From positions 31,953 to 95,952 of the forward strand of contig NZ_JAFVMG010000010.1 of assembly GCF_017377745.1 (NCBI RefSeq): 64,000 nucleotides of DNA, given 5' to 3'. A program made the position numbers and the translations under genes. This document shows, in pieces, positions 1-8,594 of this stretch. The notes below the pieces were generated by a model. That model had not been told where the DNA came from. It searched no databases and worked only from the letters and a program-made list of their open reading frames with translations. Source of the stretch: Acetobacter suratthaniensis. Its GTDB lineage: Bacteria > Pseudomonadota > Alphaproteobacteria > Acetobacterales > Acetobacteraceae. Numbering within the stretch: position 1 is the stretch's first letter; each line of letters opens with the position of its first letter.

Positions 1-1520
1 GGGTGTTCCATCATGGTATCGTTGATCAGTACAAACCGTACACGTTCGCCCAGACGCAGGGGAATAGGTTCGGCTTCTGAAAACTTACGTCCGTCAAAAC
101 CCCAGATATAGCGTTCCATGTTGCCAGTCAGGTGCAGGGTGATCTCGCGCGAGGGCGGGCGTGGGTCACTGGCCGGGCGGGTGGCGCGCAGGTCTGCGTA
201 GGTGAGTACGCGGCGGCCATTATTCCGTAGGCCGTCTCCGGGGTCTGCCAGACGGTTGACGGGCATGGCTGCTATATTCTGGTTTTCAACATTCAGCGGC
301 GGGGTGTCAGCTTTTTTCGTATGGGACATGGCTTTCATGTCCATGCCGCCCATTTTTGCATCAGACCCCATACCCATATCCAGCATGGTGCGTACCGGGC
401 GCGGGTCCATGGGGGGAATGGCGGCACTCATGCCTGAACGGGGGGCCAGCGTGCCGCGCGCATAGCCCGTACGATCTTCGCTCTGGGCGAAAATCGTGTA
501 AGCCTGCGGGGCTGTGGGCGTTACGATACAGTCATAGGTTTCCGCAACCCCGATACGGAATTCGTCCACCAGAACCGGCTCTACGTCATTGCCGTCTGAC
601 TGGATAATGGTCATGGGCAGACCGGGAATGCGAATGTCGTAAAATGTCATGGCTGACGCATTGATAAACCGCAGCCTGACACGTTCACCCGGCGTAAACA
701 GGCCCGTCCAGTTGGCATGTGGGGTCTGTCCGTTCATCAGATAGGTGTAGATAATACCGCTTACATCAGAAATATCGGTGGCGGACATGTTCATGCCTGC
801 CCATTGCAGGCGGTTTTTGAGCACGGGCAGTATGCCATCACGTCGCGCATCGGGAAAAAAGGATGCCGCCGTGCGCTGGCGGAAGGTGTAATAATCGCTC
901 TGGAATTTGAGATTTTTAATGATGTCCGATGGCTCCACATCCGACCAGTCAGACAGCACAATCACGTAATCACGGTCGTAAGACCGGGTTTCCCCCTCTT
1001 TTGGGTCGATAACGATTGCGCCGTACAGCCCCTTGGCTTCCTGCATGTTGGAGTGGCTGTGGTACCAGTAGGTGCCGCTCTGCCGGAGCGGGAAACGGTA
1101 GGTGAAGGTCTGCCCCGGTGCGATGCCGCCAAAACTCAGGCCCGGCACGCCATCCATGTCGGCAGGGCAGCGCAGTCCGTGCCAGTGGATGGAGGTTTCC
1201 TCATCCATCGTGTTGTGAACGTGCAGGCTGACTTCATCACCTTCGCGCCAGCGCAGGGTTGGCGCGGGCATGCTGCCGTTGACCGTGGGGGCCATCTGCG
1301 GTTTGCCCAATACATGCACGGGGGTATGGCCGACATTCAGCATGAAGGTGCTGGCGGAGTGTGCGGGAATATGCCCAGCGGGCAGGAGAGGGGGCGTATC
1401 CACTGCGCTGGCTGCGTGTGTGGGGTTGCGGAGGGCGCACAGGCCCGCCAGCGCACCGGCGCCGGTTATGAACCGACGGCGCGACAGCCCACCGGTAGGG
1501 GTGGCGAAAGGTGAAGGCAT
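1..1520 (-). CDS. CopA-family periplasmic multicopper oxidase, copper tolerance (3' end off window)
   Basis: The frame stays open from an ATG at 1520 to the window edge, giving about 506 residues without the C-terminus. The N-terminus has a Tat signal: twin arginines in SRRRFI (residues 13-18) followed by a hydrophobic Ala/Gly/Leu stretch. Cupredoxin copper ligands are visible as HWHG near residue 112 and YWYHSHS near 154. A Met-rich loop (MLDMGMGSDAKMGGMDMKAM) follows domain two, as in CopA/PcoA oxidases that oxidise Cu(I) in the periplasm. The last visible residues, GERVRFVLINDTMMEHP, lead into the C-terminal cupredoxin domain, so the final type 1 ligands cannot be checked. It lies 94 bases downstream of a small Met/His-rich exported protein and divergent from a Cu-ATPase, which supports a copper role. 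Family assignment is firm. Confidence 0.93.
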   Translation of the reverse strand, partial: MPSPFATPTGGLSRRRFITGAGALAGLCALRNPTHAASAVDTPPLLPAGHIPAHSASTFMLNVGHTPVHVLGKPQMAPTVNGSMPAPTLRWREGDEVSLHVHNTMDEETSIHWHGLRCPADMDGVPGLSFGGIAPGQTFTYRFPLRQSGTYWYHSHSNMQEAKGLYGAIVIDPKEGETRSYDRDYVIVLSDWSDVEPSDIIKNLKFQSDYYTFRQRTAASFFPDARRDGILPVLKNRLQWAGMNMSATDISDVSGIIYTYLMNGQTPHANWTGLFTPGERVRLRFINASAMTFYDIRIPGLPMTIIQSDGNDVEPVLVDEFRIGVAETYDCIVTPTAPQAYTIFAQSEDRTGYARGTLAPRSGMSAAIPPMDPRPVRTMLDMGMGSDAKMGGMDMKAMSHTKKADTPPLNVENQNIAAMPVNRLADPGDGLRNNGRRVLTYADLRATRPASDPRPPSREITLHLTGNMERYIWGFDGRKFSEAEPIPLRLGERVRFVLINDTMMEH

Positions 1521-1614
1521 GGTATCCATCCATCAGGGCCGCCATGCCTGAAGGCACGGCAGAAACCGGAAAAAACGCGAAAGCCATGTCGTGAACACAG
1601 CTTCCTGATTCTGA

Positions 1615-2088
1615 TCAGGCGTTGGACGGTCTGGGTGGGGGGAGCAGGGGCGCTACATCTGGCCCGGCAGGCAGGGCGTTTATACGGTGCGGCTGTATGA
1701 TAACAGCAGACAGGAGCAGCAGCGCCGCAGGTTGGCCAGCATTGATTGTGGCAACAAAGCTCTGTCCGGATTCCGTGCAGCAGGGCATGGCGTGTTCATG
1801 GACGGAATGCGCTGCATGTAGGCAGGTTTCTGCCCGGTTTGGCCCGAATATGAGCGGTATTGCCATGGCTGGGTGAGGGAGAGCGCTGACACCAGCGGGC
1901 AGGGTGTTGCCCTGATCAGGCTGGTAGGCTGGCTGCATGCCTTCATGGCACGGCAGAGCCATGTGTGCGTTGTGCATGAACATGGCGTGTTCGGCCCGCA
2001 TGGGCGAGGCATGGGCAATAGCCGGGCCGACTGCTGTAAACAGCAGGCCCAGAATGCTCACGACAAGGCTGATCACAAGGCGGGACAT
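1615..2088 (-). CDS. Small exported Met/His/Cys-rich protein of the copper locus
   Basis: I do not recognise the family. From the ATG at 2088 (MSRLVISLVVSILGLL) the product is 157 residues with a typical signal peptide. The frame opens further upstream, to 2175, but that extension runs through the probable operator and divergent promoter, so I prefer the inner start. The mature part is dotted with His and Met (HAMFMHNAHMALPCHEGM; HAAHSVHEHAMPCC), a composition seen in periplasmic copper-binding proteins. A hydrophobic segment (QPAALLLLSAVIIQ) near the C-terminus could anchor it. It sits directly upstream of the multicopper oxidase on the same strand, so it probably handles copper in the periplasm; this is inference from composition and position. 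Confidence 0.72.
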   Translation of the reverse strand: MSRLVISLVVSILGLLFTAVGPAIAHASPMRAEHAMFMHNAHMALPCHEGMQPAYQPDQGNTLPAGVSALPHPAMAIPLIFGPNRAETCLHAAHSVHEHAMPCCTESGQSFVATINAGQPAALLLLSAVIIQPHRINALPAGPDVAPLLPPPRPSNA

Positions 2089-2096
2089 GGGTTGAA

Positions 2097-2116
2097 TATA
2101 CCCCATGGGGGCATAT
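2097..2116. promoter_or_regulatory. CsoR-like palindromic operator in the divergent copper promoter region
   Basis: The sequence ATACCCCATGGGGGCATA contains the perfect palindrome CCCCATGGGG (2101-2110) flanked by A/T-rich ends. Copper-sensing CsoR repressors bind sites of this general form (TACCC..GGGTA with C and G tracts). It lies between the divergent exported-protein/oxidase genes and the Cu-ATPase gene, where one repressor could control both. No csoR gene is in the window, and CueR-type control is the alternative. The assignment is by pattern only. Confidence 0.45.
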
Positions 2117-2177
2117 ATAGCAAATGAAAGCGCGCCATAGTTCAAGGCGCTGGCGATTATAGGGAGCGCGGGCAATC

Positions 2178-4580
2178 ATGGAGCACACCATCAGTTTTCC
2201 GGTGGAGGGAATGTCCTGCGCCAGTTGTGCCGCCCGGCTTGAAAAAGTGCTCGATCGGCTTGAGGGCGTGCAGGCCTCGGTCAATTTTGCCACGACACGT
2301 GCGCAGGTTTCATTGTCTGAGGGGCAGGCAGGCATGGCCGATGTGCTGGCAGCCGTCCGGCAGGCAGGGTTTGCCCCGACCACCCGCAGCCTTGACCTGA
2401 GCCTGAGCGGCCTGTCCTGCGCGTCCTGCGTGGGGCGGGTGGAAAAGGTGCTGAATGCGCTCCCATCCGTGCAGGCCAGTGTCAATCTGGCGACAGAGCG
2501 TGCGCATGTCACCTTCGTACCGGGGGTGGTGGACGTGCCCACCCTGATCGCCGCCGTGGAAAAAGCAGGCTACGGCGCAAGGCTTTATGAGGAGCAGAGC
2601 AGTCAGGACGAAGCCCGCGCCCAGCAGCATCTCTGGCGGCGGGCCGTGTGGGAGTTTGGGCTGGCCGCTGTGCTGAGCCTGCCTTTTGTAGGGCAGATGA
2701 TTGTCATGATGGTAGGCCTGCCCATGATGGACATGCCCCGCCTGTTGCAGCTTGTTCTGGCAGGGGTGGTGCTGTTCGGGTGTGGGCGCGGTCTGTTTCG
2801 GGCCGCGTGGCATGCCGTGCGTGGCGGTTCCGCCAATATGGATGTGCTGGTGGTCATGGGCACAGGGGTTGCGTGGGTTTTCAGCGCGGCTGTAACGCTC
2901 ATGCAGCTTGATAGTCAGCCGGTCTATTTCGAGGCCAGCGCTCTGGTGGTGACACTCGTGCTGCTGGGCCGCCTGCTGGAAGCCCGTGCCAAGGCCAGTG
3001 CCGGGGCAGGTATGGCCAGTCTGCTCCGGCTCCAGCCCCGTATTGCTCATGTAGAGCGTTCCGGTGGTGTTGTGGATGAAAGTGTAGACCAGCTTGCCAT
3101 TGGTGATGTGTTTGTTGTGCGCCCCGGCGAGAGTGTGCCGGTGGATGGCGAGGTGCTGGAAGGCGCGTCCGAAGTTAACGAAGCCATGCTGACAGGCGAG
3201 AGCAATCTGGTGTCCAAGGCGGAAGGTGCGGGTGTTTTTGCCGGAACGCTAAACCAGACCGGAGCCTTGCGCGTGCGGGCAACCAAGGTGGGAGCGCAGA
3301 CGGTGCTGGCCAGCATCGTGCAGATGGTGCAGCAGGCACAGGGTAGCAAAGCCAGTGTGCAGCGTCTTGCGGACAGGGTATCCGCTGTGTTTGTACCGGC
3401 GGTGCTGGCGCTGGCGGTACTGACCTTTTGTGGCACATGGGTGGTGAGCGGCTCTGCCACCACCAGCCTTGTTCATGCTGTATCGGTTCTGGTTATTGCC
3501 TGCCCCTGTGCGCTGGGGCTGGCGACACCTACTGCCATTATGGTGGGTACAGGTTTGGGCGCGCGGGCGGGTATCCTGTTCCGTAATGCCGATGCGCTGG
3601 AGCAGGCCCGCAGGCTGACCCTGCTCGTAACCGACAAAACAGGTACGCTGACGCGTGGCCAGCCCGGTGTTGTGGCCAGTCAGGTGGCCAAAGGTGTTCA
3701 GCCTGACGACTTCCTGCGTCTGGCCTGTTCGCTTGAGCAGAATTCAGAGCACCCTCTGGCCCGCGCGGTTATGGAGCATGCCCGCGCTGCCGGGGTTTCC
3801 CCTGTGGCGGTAGAGGCATTCAGGGCTGTGCCGGGGCGCGGTGTGAGTGCGCATGTAGCGGGTCAGGCGGTTTTTCTGGGGTCTCCTGATTTTTTGAGCC
3901 AGAGTGGCTGCGCGGTGGATAGCGCACTGGTGCAGGCGTGGCAGGCAGAGGGGCGCACGGTTATTGGCGTTGCGCGTGCGCAGGCGGTGCTGGGGTATCT
4001 TGCTATTGCGGATGAAATCCGCCCAGAAGCCCGCACGGCTATTGCTGCCCTGCGCGCGCGGGGGCTGCGCATTGTCATGTTGACAGGCGATAACGAGCGC
4101 GCGGCACAGGCTGTGGCCCGTCAGGTCGGGATTGACGAGGTGGTGGCTGGCGTTCTGCCCGATGGCAAGGCTGCTGAAATTGCTCGGCTCAAAGGGGCAG
4201 ACCAGTGCGTGGGCATGGTAGGAGACGGGATTAACGATGCTCCTGCGCTGGCTTCGGCCGATGTCAGTTTTGCCATAGGGGCAGGGGCCGATGTGGCGCT
4301 GGAAACAGCGGATGTTGTGCTGGTACGCAGCGACCTGATGGCCGTGGTGGACGCCATAACCCTCTCGCATGCCACGGTGGGTAAAATCCGCCAGAACCTG
4401 TTTTTTGCGTTTATCTACAATCTCTTGGGGTTGCCACTGGCGGCACTTGGTGCGCTCAATCCGGTGCTGGCCGGAGCGGCTATGGCCATGAGTTCTGTCT
4501 CGGTAGTCAGTAATTCCCTGCTGCTCAACCGCTGGAAACCGGCCCGGCGTGCGGCCTTGGGCAGAACCCCGGAGGCTTGA
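2178..4580 (+). CDS. copA: Cu(I)-exporting P1B-type ATPase with two HMA domains
   Basis: This 800-residue inner-membrane pump uses ATP to export Cu(I) from the cytoplasm. Two N-terminal heavy-metal-binding domains carry GMSCASC (residues 11-17) and GLSCASC (78-84). Then come membrane helices, the actuator motif TGES, the CPC metal site in VIACPCALGLATPT (first Cys about 442), the phosphorylation motif DKTGTLT (Asp about 486), the P1B signature SEHPLARA, and the hinge GDGINDAPAL. Length and order fit bacterial CopA. It is transcribed away from the exported-protein and multicopper-oxidase genes, so cytoplasmic export and periplasmic oxidation form one copper-defence locus. The CPC motif favours Cu(I) or Ag(I) over zinc. 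Confidence 0.97.
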   Translation: MEHTISFPVEGMSCASCAARLEKVLDRLEGVQASVNFATTRAQVSLSEGQAGMADVLAAVRQAGFAPTTRSLDLSLSGLSCASCVGRVEKVLNALPSVQASVNLATERAHVTFVPGVVDVPTLIAAVEKAGYGARLYEEQSSQDEARAQQHLWRRAVWEFGLAAVLSLPFVGQMIVMMVGLPMMDMPRLLQLVLAGVVLFGCGRGLFRAAWHAVRGGSANMDVLVVMGTGVAWVFSAAVTLMQLDSQPVYFEASALVVTLVLLGRLLEARAKASAGAGMASLLRLQPRIAHVERSGGVVDESVDQLAIGDVFVVRPGESVPVDGEVLEGASEVNEAMLTGESNLVSKAEGAGVFAGTLNQTGALRVRATKVGAQTVLASIVQMVQQAQGSKASVQRLADRVSAVFVPAVLALAVLTFCGTWVVSGSATTSLVHAVSVLVIACPCALGLATPTAIMVGTGLGARAGILFRNADALEQARRLTLLVTDKTGTLTRGQPGVVASQVAKGVQPDDFLRLACSLEQNSEHPLARAVMEHARAAGVSPVAVEAFRAVPGRGVSAHVAGQAVFLGSPDFLSQSGCAVDSALVQAWQAEGRTVIGVARAQAVLGYLAIADEIRPEARTAIAALRARGLRIVMLTGDNERAAQAVARQVGIDEVVAGVLPDGKAAEIARLKGADQCVGMVGDGINDAPALASADVSFAIGAGADVALETADVVLVRSDLMAVVDAITLSHATVGKIRQNLFFAFIYNLLGLPLAALGALNPVLAGAAMAMSSVSVVSNSLLLNRWKPARRAALGRTPEA

Positions 4581-4603
4581 GGCGCACGGGCCGGATATGG
4601 CGT

Positions 4604-5212
4604 TCAGCTACGGCAGAGTGTCACACCGGCATCATTCAGGGCATGCAGGGTGGGTGCGGGTGAAGAGTCCAGCCCACGGGTGGCATCTGTCAGAATAAAG
4701 GTGCTGAAGCCTTCTGACAGCGCATCCTGCAACGTGTTGCGCACACAGTATTCAAGGGCAAGACCGCAGACAAAAACCCGTTCGATCCCGTTTTGGCGGA
4801 GTGTTTCGGCCAGCCTGTTACCATTTTGGGTTTGCCCTTCAAAGGCGGAGTAGGCATCGCGCCCGGCCTCCTGCCCTTTCAGGACCAGCAGCGCAGCCTC
4901 GGGCAGGGTCAGGGCATCGGACAGCGCGGCCCCTGGTGTCTGCGCGACACAATGGCGGGGCCACGGCCCTTCGGGGGCAAAGGAGCTGTGCTCATCCGGG
5001 TGCCAGTCAAGGCTTGCCACCACCATGCCAAAAGGCTCCTGCGCCAGCGCGTTCACCACAGGCAGAATGGTATCGCCTTCCGGCACGGCCAGTGCGCCAC
5101 CGGGTAGGAAGTCATTCTGCACATCCACGATAATCAGCGCGTCCTTGGGGCCAATGACGGGCAGTTTTACCGTGGAGAGCGATGTTTGCAGGGCTGTGGC
5201 GCTTTGGGTCAT
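4604..5212 (-). CDS. pncA: Nicotinamidase/pyrazinamidase
   Basis: The 202-residue cysteine hydrolase converts nicotinamide to nicotinate for NAD salvage. The catalytic triad is visible: Asp30 in IIVDVQNDF, Lys113 in VLKGQEAGRD and Cys157 in CGLALEYCVRNT. Metal ligands Asp70, His72 and His76 occur in SLDWHPDEH. A GGAAAGG ribosome-binding site lies about 10 bases before the ATG. It follows gltX on the same strand, separated by the gltX terminator. Its product feeds the nicotinate phosphoribosyltransferase encoded at 7257-8480. The N-terminus is about 20 residues longer than in the E. coli enzyme. Confidence 0.95.
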   Translation of the reverse strand: MTQSATALQTSLSTVKLPVIGPKDALIIVDVQNDFLPGGALAVPEGDTILPVVNALAQEPFGMVVASLDWHPDEHSSFAPEGPWPRHCVAQTPGAALSDALTLPEAALLVLKGQEAGRDAYSAFEGQTQNGNRLAETLRQNGIERVFVCGLALEYCVRNTLQDALSEGFSTFILTDATRGLDSSPAPTLHALNDAGVTLCRS

Positions 5213-5264
5213 GACGAGGCCTTTCCGGTCGTTATGGGGTGGCTGCTCCCGCTGGTGGTGTTGG

Positions 5265-5289
5265 AAAAAACCGGCGCTTCAGGCGCCGG
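5265..5289 (-). terminator. Intrinsic terminator overlapping the gltX stop codon
   Basis: On the minus strand CCGGCGC and GCGCCGG (5283-5289 with 5271-5277) form a 7-bp GC stem followed at once by six U residues (5270-5265). The gltX stop codon (5279-5281) lies in the loop, so the last sense codons of gltX form one arm. Confidence 0.8.
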
Positions 5290-6610
5290 GGGTAAGGCGC
5301 AGGAGCACACGTGCCCGCCCCATGAGGGGCAGCAGGTCGCGCAGTTCAGGCCCCTGTTCCTCGCCCGTCAGGGCCAGACGCAGTGGGTGGAACAGTGCCT
5401 TGCCGGAACGGCCGGTACGGTCGCGCAGGGCGATCGTCCAGCTTTTCCATGTTGTCGTATCCCACGGCTCGGGCGGGAGCAGGCTTGCGGCTTCGGCCAG
5501 AAATGCGTCCTCACCTTCCTGCACGGGGGGGATAATGTCTTCCATGACCACCTGAAACCACAGCCGCGCTTCGGACAGCAGTTCGATATTGCCACGGATA
5601 GCCAGCCAGAAGGCTTCTGTAGAACCCTGCGGCAGGCGGTCGGCCACGGCGCTGAACGGCAGGGTGGCCAGCAGCTTGTGGTTGATGGCCAGAAGCTGGC
5701 GGGTATCAAACCGGGCCGCCGAACGGGAGATACGTGCGAGGTCGTACACTGCAGCCTGCTCATCAAACGGCAGCAGAACGGGGTCTTCCGATGAGCCTAG
5801 GCGGGCCAGATAGGCCACCAGTGCGTCAGCTTCCACACCGTCCTGACGCAGGGTGCGCAGCGAGCAGGCATCGAAACGCTTGGACAGCTTGCCGCCATTT
5901 TCATCCAGCAGCAGCGGCAGATGGGCAAAGCGGAAATGATCCGGCCGCGCACCCAGCGCCTGCGCGATGTCGATCTGCACACCTGTGTTGGTCACGTGGT
6001 CTTCACCACGGATGATGTGTGTCACGCCGGTTTCAAGGTCGTCCACCACCGAGGCGAGCGTGTACAGCACCGTGCCATCGGCCCGCACCAGCACCGGGTC
6101 GGAAATGGAGGGCAGTTTTACCTGACAGTCCCCCATAACCATATCGCGCCAGCGGATAATGGTGTTTTCCGACAGCTTGAAGCGCCAGTAAGGCGTTTTG
6201 CCGTTGGCCAGAGCCTGTGCAAGCTGGGTGGGGGTCATTTTGAGCATTGCCCGGTCATAGATCGGGGCACGGCGCTGGCGAATCTGCTGTTCGCGCTTGG
6301 TGGCCAGTTCCTGCTCGCTCTCAAAACACGGGTACAGCCGCCCCGAAGCCTTGAGCGCTGCTATGGCGCGTTCATACCGGTCCAGCCTGTCTGTCTGGCG
6401 GAAGGTTTCCGTCCAGTTAATACCGAGCCATTGCAGATCCTGCCGCAGCGCATCGGCCAGTTCCTCGCGCGAGCGAGCTGTGTCCGTATCGTCGATACGC
6501 AGTTGGAACTGTCCGCCGTGGCGGCGGGCATACAGGGCGTTGGCAAGGGCAAGACGGGCGTTGCCAACATGCAGAAGGCCGGTCGGGCTGGGCGCGAAGC
6601 GAAGTTTCAT
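5279..6610 (-). CDS. gltX: Glutamate--tRNA ligase, short form
   Basis: This class I aminoacyl-tRNA synthetase of 443 residues attaches glutamate to tRNA. It begins MKLRFAPSPTGLLHVGNARL with the HIGH-type motif as HVGN (14-17); the KMSKS-type motif is KLSKR (241-245). The ligand motif RIDDTDTARS is at 38-47 and HIIRGEDHVTNTG at 198-210. Many alphaproteobacteria carry two GluRS genes and this length fits the shorter copy, one of which may misacylate tRNA-Gln for the GatCAB route; the second copy is not in the window. Its stop codon lies in the loop of a strong terminator. Confidence 0.95.
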   Translation of the reverse strand: MKLRFAPSPTGLLHVGNARLALANALYARRHGGQFQLRIDDTDTARSREELADALRQDLQWLGINWTETFRQTDRLDRYERAIAALKASGRLYPCFESEQELATKREQQIRQRRAPIYDRAMLKMTPTQLAQALANGKTPYWRFKLSENTIIRWRDMVMGDCQVKLPSISDPVLVRADGTVLYTLASVVDDLETGVTHIIRGEDHVTNTGVQIDIAQALGARPDHFRFAHLPLLLDENGGKLSKRFDACSLRTLRQDGVEADALVAYLARLGSSEDPVLLPFDEQAAVYDLARISRSAARFDTRQLLAINHKLLATLPFSAVADRLPQGSTEAFWLAIRGNIELLSEARLWFQVVMEDIIPPVQEGEDAFLAEAASLLPPEPWDTTTWKSWTIALRDRTGRSGKALFHPLRLALTGEEQGPELRDLLPLMGRARVLLRLTPGA

Positions 6611-6732
6611 GACACAGGCTTATGCCCAAAAAACCGCCCGAATACCAGCGCCAACAGCGCGTTCTGGCCCTGTTTAGCTCATAGGCTTATGTCAGATGCT
6701 GCTACAGCATACAGGCTGCTTTAACGTGGTAT

Positions 6733-6761
6733 GGCCTGCGGGCAGGGCTACGCCGCAGGCC
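6733..6761. other. GC-rich hairpin in the gap upstream of gltX
   Basis: GGCCTGCGG (6733-6741) pairs perfectly with CCGCAGGCC (6753-6761) across an 11-base loop, in the 170-base gap between gltX and the acidic protein gene. Neither side has a U-tract, so it may be only a weak terminator or mRNA-stabilising structure for the gene ending at 6781. Confidence 0.4.
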
Positions 6762-6780
6762 GTGGTGGTGCTGGTGGGTG

Positions 6781-7245
6781 TCAGTGCCAGTCCGGGGCTA
6801 AAGGCAGGTCGGTGTCGTCGTCATCGTCCGGCAGGGCGTCTTCGTCGTCATCCGTGCCGAGGAGCGACAGTACATCGTCATCCACCACAAGGCGGCGCGG
6901 GTCGATCGCGCGCCAGTCGCGTTCCATGGGGGAGGCGGGGGAGGCGGTAAAGTCATCCAACTCGTTGGCGGAGCGCCAGCCATCTTCATCCGCGTCGATC
7001 ACTTCGGCGTCTTCACCAAAGCTCAGCCAGGCTTCTAGCACGTCGCGCGCGCCAGCACCCGGCACGCGACAGCGCTCAATGCTGTCACGCACATAAGCGC
7101 GGGCAAAGGCGTTGGCATGGGCCAGATCGTGGAAAATGCCGACTTCCTCCACGGTATTGTCCTCACCCGCGCCGGAAAGATCCATGATGCGGACTTTCCA
7201 TTCCTGCGTGGCGGCGGGTTGTGGGGTATCAGTCGTATCGGTCAT
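6781..7245 (-). CDS. Acidic protein of unknown function, downstream of pncB
   Basis: I do not recognise this 154-residue protein. The N-terminal two thirds look globular (EWKVRIMDLSGAGE; HANAFARAYVRDSIERCR) and the C-terminus is an Asp-rich tail (TDDDEDALPDDDDDTDL). No signal peptide or membrane segment is visible, so it should be cytoplasmic. The ATG at 7245 follows an AGGA site and lies 11 bases after the pncB stop, so it is probably translated from the pncB transcript. A link to NAD metabolism is only suggested by position. Confidence 0.75.
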   Translation of the reverse strand: MTDTTDTPQPAATQEWKVRIMDLSGAGEDNTVEEVGIFHDLAHANAFARAYVRDSIERCRVPGAGARDVLEAWLSFGEDAEVIDADEDGWRSANELDDFTASPASPMERDWRAIDPRRLVVDDDVLSLLGTDDDEDALPDDDDDTDLPLAPDWH

Positions 7246-7256
7246 ATCATTCCTGT

Positions 7257-8480
7257 TCAGGATTGGGCGGTTCTGTCCGTGGTCGCACGGACACGCTGGG
7301 CCGCGCGCGTGGAAGGCAGGAGAAACTCCCGCCCCGTTTTGACACGTTCCTGCCCGTTATAGGCGATGATGTCCGCCGTTGCGTAGGTTTCGTTCCAGCG
7401 CTCAGGAATATAGGAACCGGTGCCTACAACGTCGAGCGGGGCGCGGGCATCCGCCATGCAGGCGCATTTGGTGACCCCGAACCCCGAAGACCCGATAATT
7501 TTCACACGCGGAAAACCGGCATCATCCAGCGCATCGCGCATGGTCCATACAGCGGCGGCGGAAACCCCGGTGCCAATCAGGTAACGCAGTTCCTTGTCCG
7601 AGCGGTAGCGGCGCAGGGCCTGCGGCGCGTGCCGGTTGAGAACCGCGTAGGATTCCTGCGGGTTAAGCCCTTCCATGAACCGCCCGCCATGCGTATCCAG
7701 CCGCACGGCCATGCGCCCGGCCGCCGCCAGCTCGGGAAAGCGGCGGCAGACGGCCAGTGCGTCCGTAATTTCCTGCCCGAAGTAGTCCACCAGTACCACA
7801 AGGTCTGTTTCGGGAAAGGTTTCGTGAAACATCTCGGCTGCCCGCACGGTCGATCCCGCATAGCCGATCAGGGCATGTGGCATGGTGCCAAGCCCGTGAG
7901 AGGTTTCAAAAAAACCGGCCACAGCATCGTTGGCGGTGCCGACAAAACCGACCGCCCCATCCCTGCGTGCTGCCCGCCCACCGACAGACGCCGCATAGGC
8001 CATGAGTTCCTGCATTTCAAAGCCTGCGCAGTGCCGGGCATCCATGGCCAGAAACTGCGTGCGCGGCAGGGAAAGCGCTATCTGGTATGCCCGCAGGGCG
8101 GCTACGCACGGGCTGCCGAGTTTTTGCAGTAATAGCGTTTCCAGATCGGCCAGATGCGTAAAGGAGCCGGTTATGTAAACCAGCGGCTCACCCGCGCCGA
8201 CCCACTCGCCTTCGGGGTGGACAATTTCAATTTCGCACGGGCTGTTGCGTTCAGCCATGACATTCTCAAGCCAGCGCAGCATGAGGGCCGGAGCTGAAAT
8301 GACCGGTGTGCGGATAAAGAAAGCGTAGGTGACGGTGCAGTCGCCAAAAGCACCGACAATCTGCCGTGTTCGGTTGAAATAGGAATCCGTTCTGGAGCGG
8401 ATTGCCGCATCGGGCAGGGGGGCAGCGACCTGAGCCGCATCCACACCGGGGTGGGCGGGCTGACTGGTGGGGGATGTCAT
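7257..8480 (-). CDS. pncB: Nicotinate phosphoribosyltransferase
   Basis: The 407-residue enzyme joins nicotinate to PRPP to give nicotinate mononucleotide in the Preiss-Handler salvage route. Family features include the N-terminal RTDSYFNRTRQIV, the interior FLAMDARHCAGFEMQELMAY, LVDYFGQEITDAL and VRLDTHGGRF, and the C-terminal IIGSSGFGVTKCACM. It is the step after the nicotinamidase encoded about 3 kb downstream on the same strand, and it probably shares a transcript with the acidic unknown protein immediately after it. The ATG at 8480 has a GAAAGAG site upstream. Confidence 0.93.
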   Translation of the reverse strand: MTSPTSQPAHPGVDAAQVAAPLPDAAIRSRTDSYFNRTRQIVGAFGDCTVTYAFFIRTPVISAPALMLRWLENVMAERNSPCEIEIVHPEGEWVGAGEPLVYITGSFTHLADLETLLLQKLGSPCVAALRAYQIALSLPRTQFLAMDARHCAGFEMQELMAYAASVGGRAARRDGAVGFVGTANDAVAGFFETSHGLGTMPHALIGYAGSTVRAAEMFHETFPETDLVVLVDYFGQEITDALAVCRRFPELAAAGRMAVRLDTHGGRFMEGLNPQESYAVLNRHAPQALRRYRSDKELRYLIGTGVSAAAVWTMRDALDDAGFPRVKIIGSSGFGVTKCACMADARAPLDVVGTGSYIPERWNETYATADIIAYNGQERVKTGREFLLPSTRAAQRVRATTDRTAQS

Positions 8481-8594
8481 CCGTGGTGCTCTTTCTGCCT
8501 GTGCGTGGCCCGCCGCTCAGGCGGAGGGGCCACGCATGACCTAAACGGCCCCCAGGTCGTTCCCGGTCACGATTACGAAAAAGCGGCCGGGTTT

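Noticed and set aside
1237..1587. 116-codon frame over the multicopper oxidase start
   Set aside because: Another frame on the same strand gives the Tat signal and cupredoxin motifs and stays open to the window edge.
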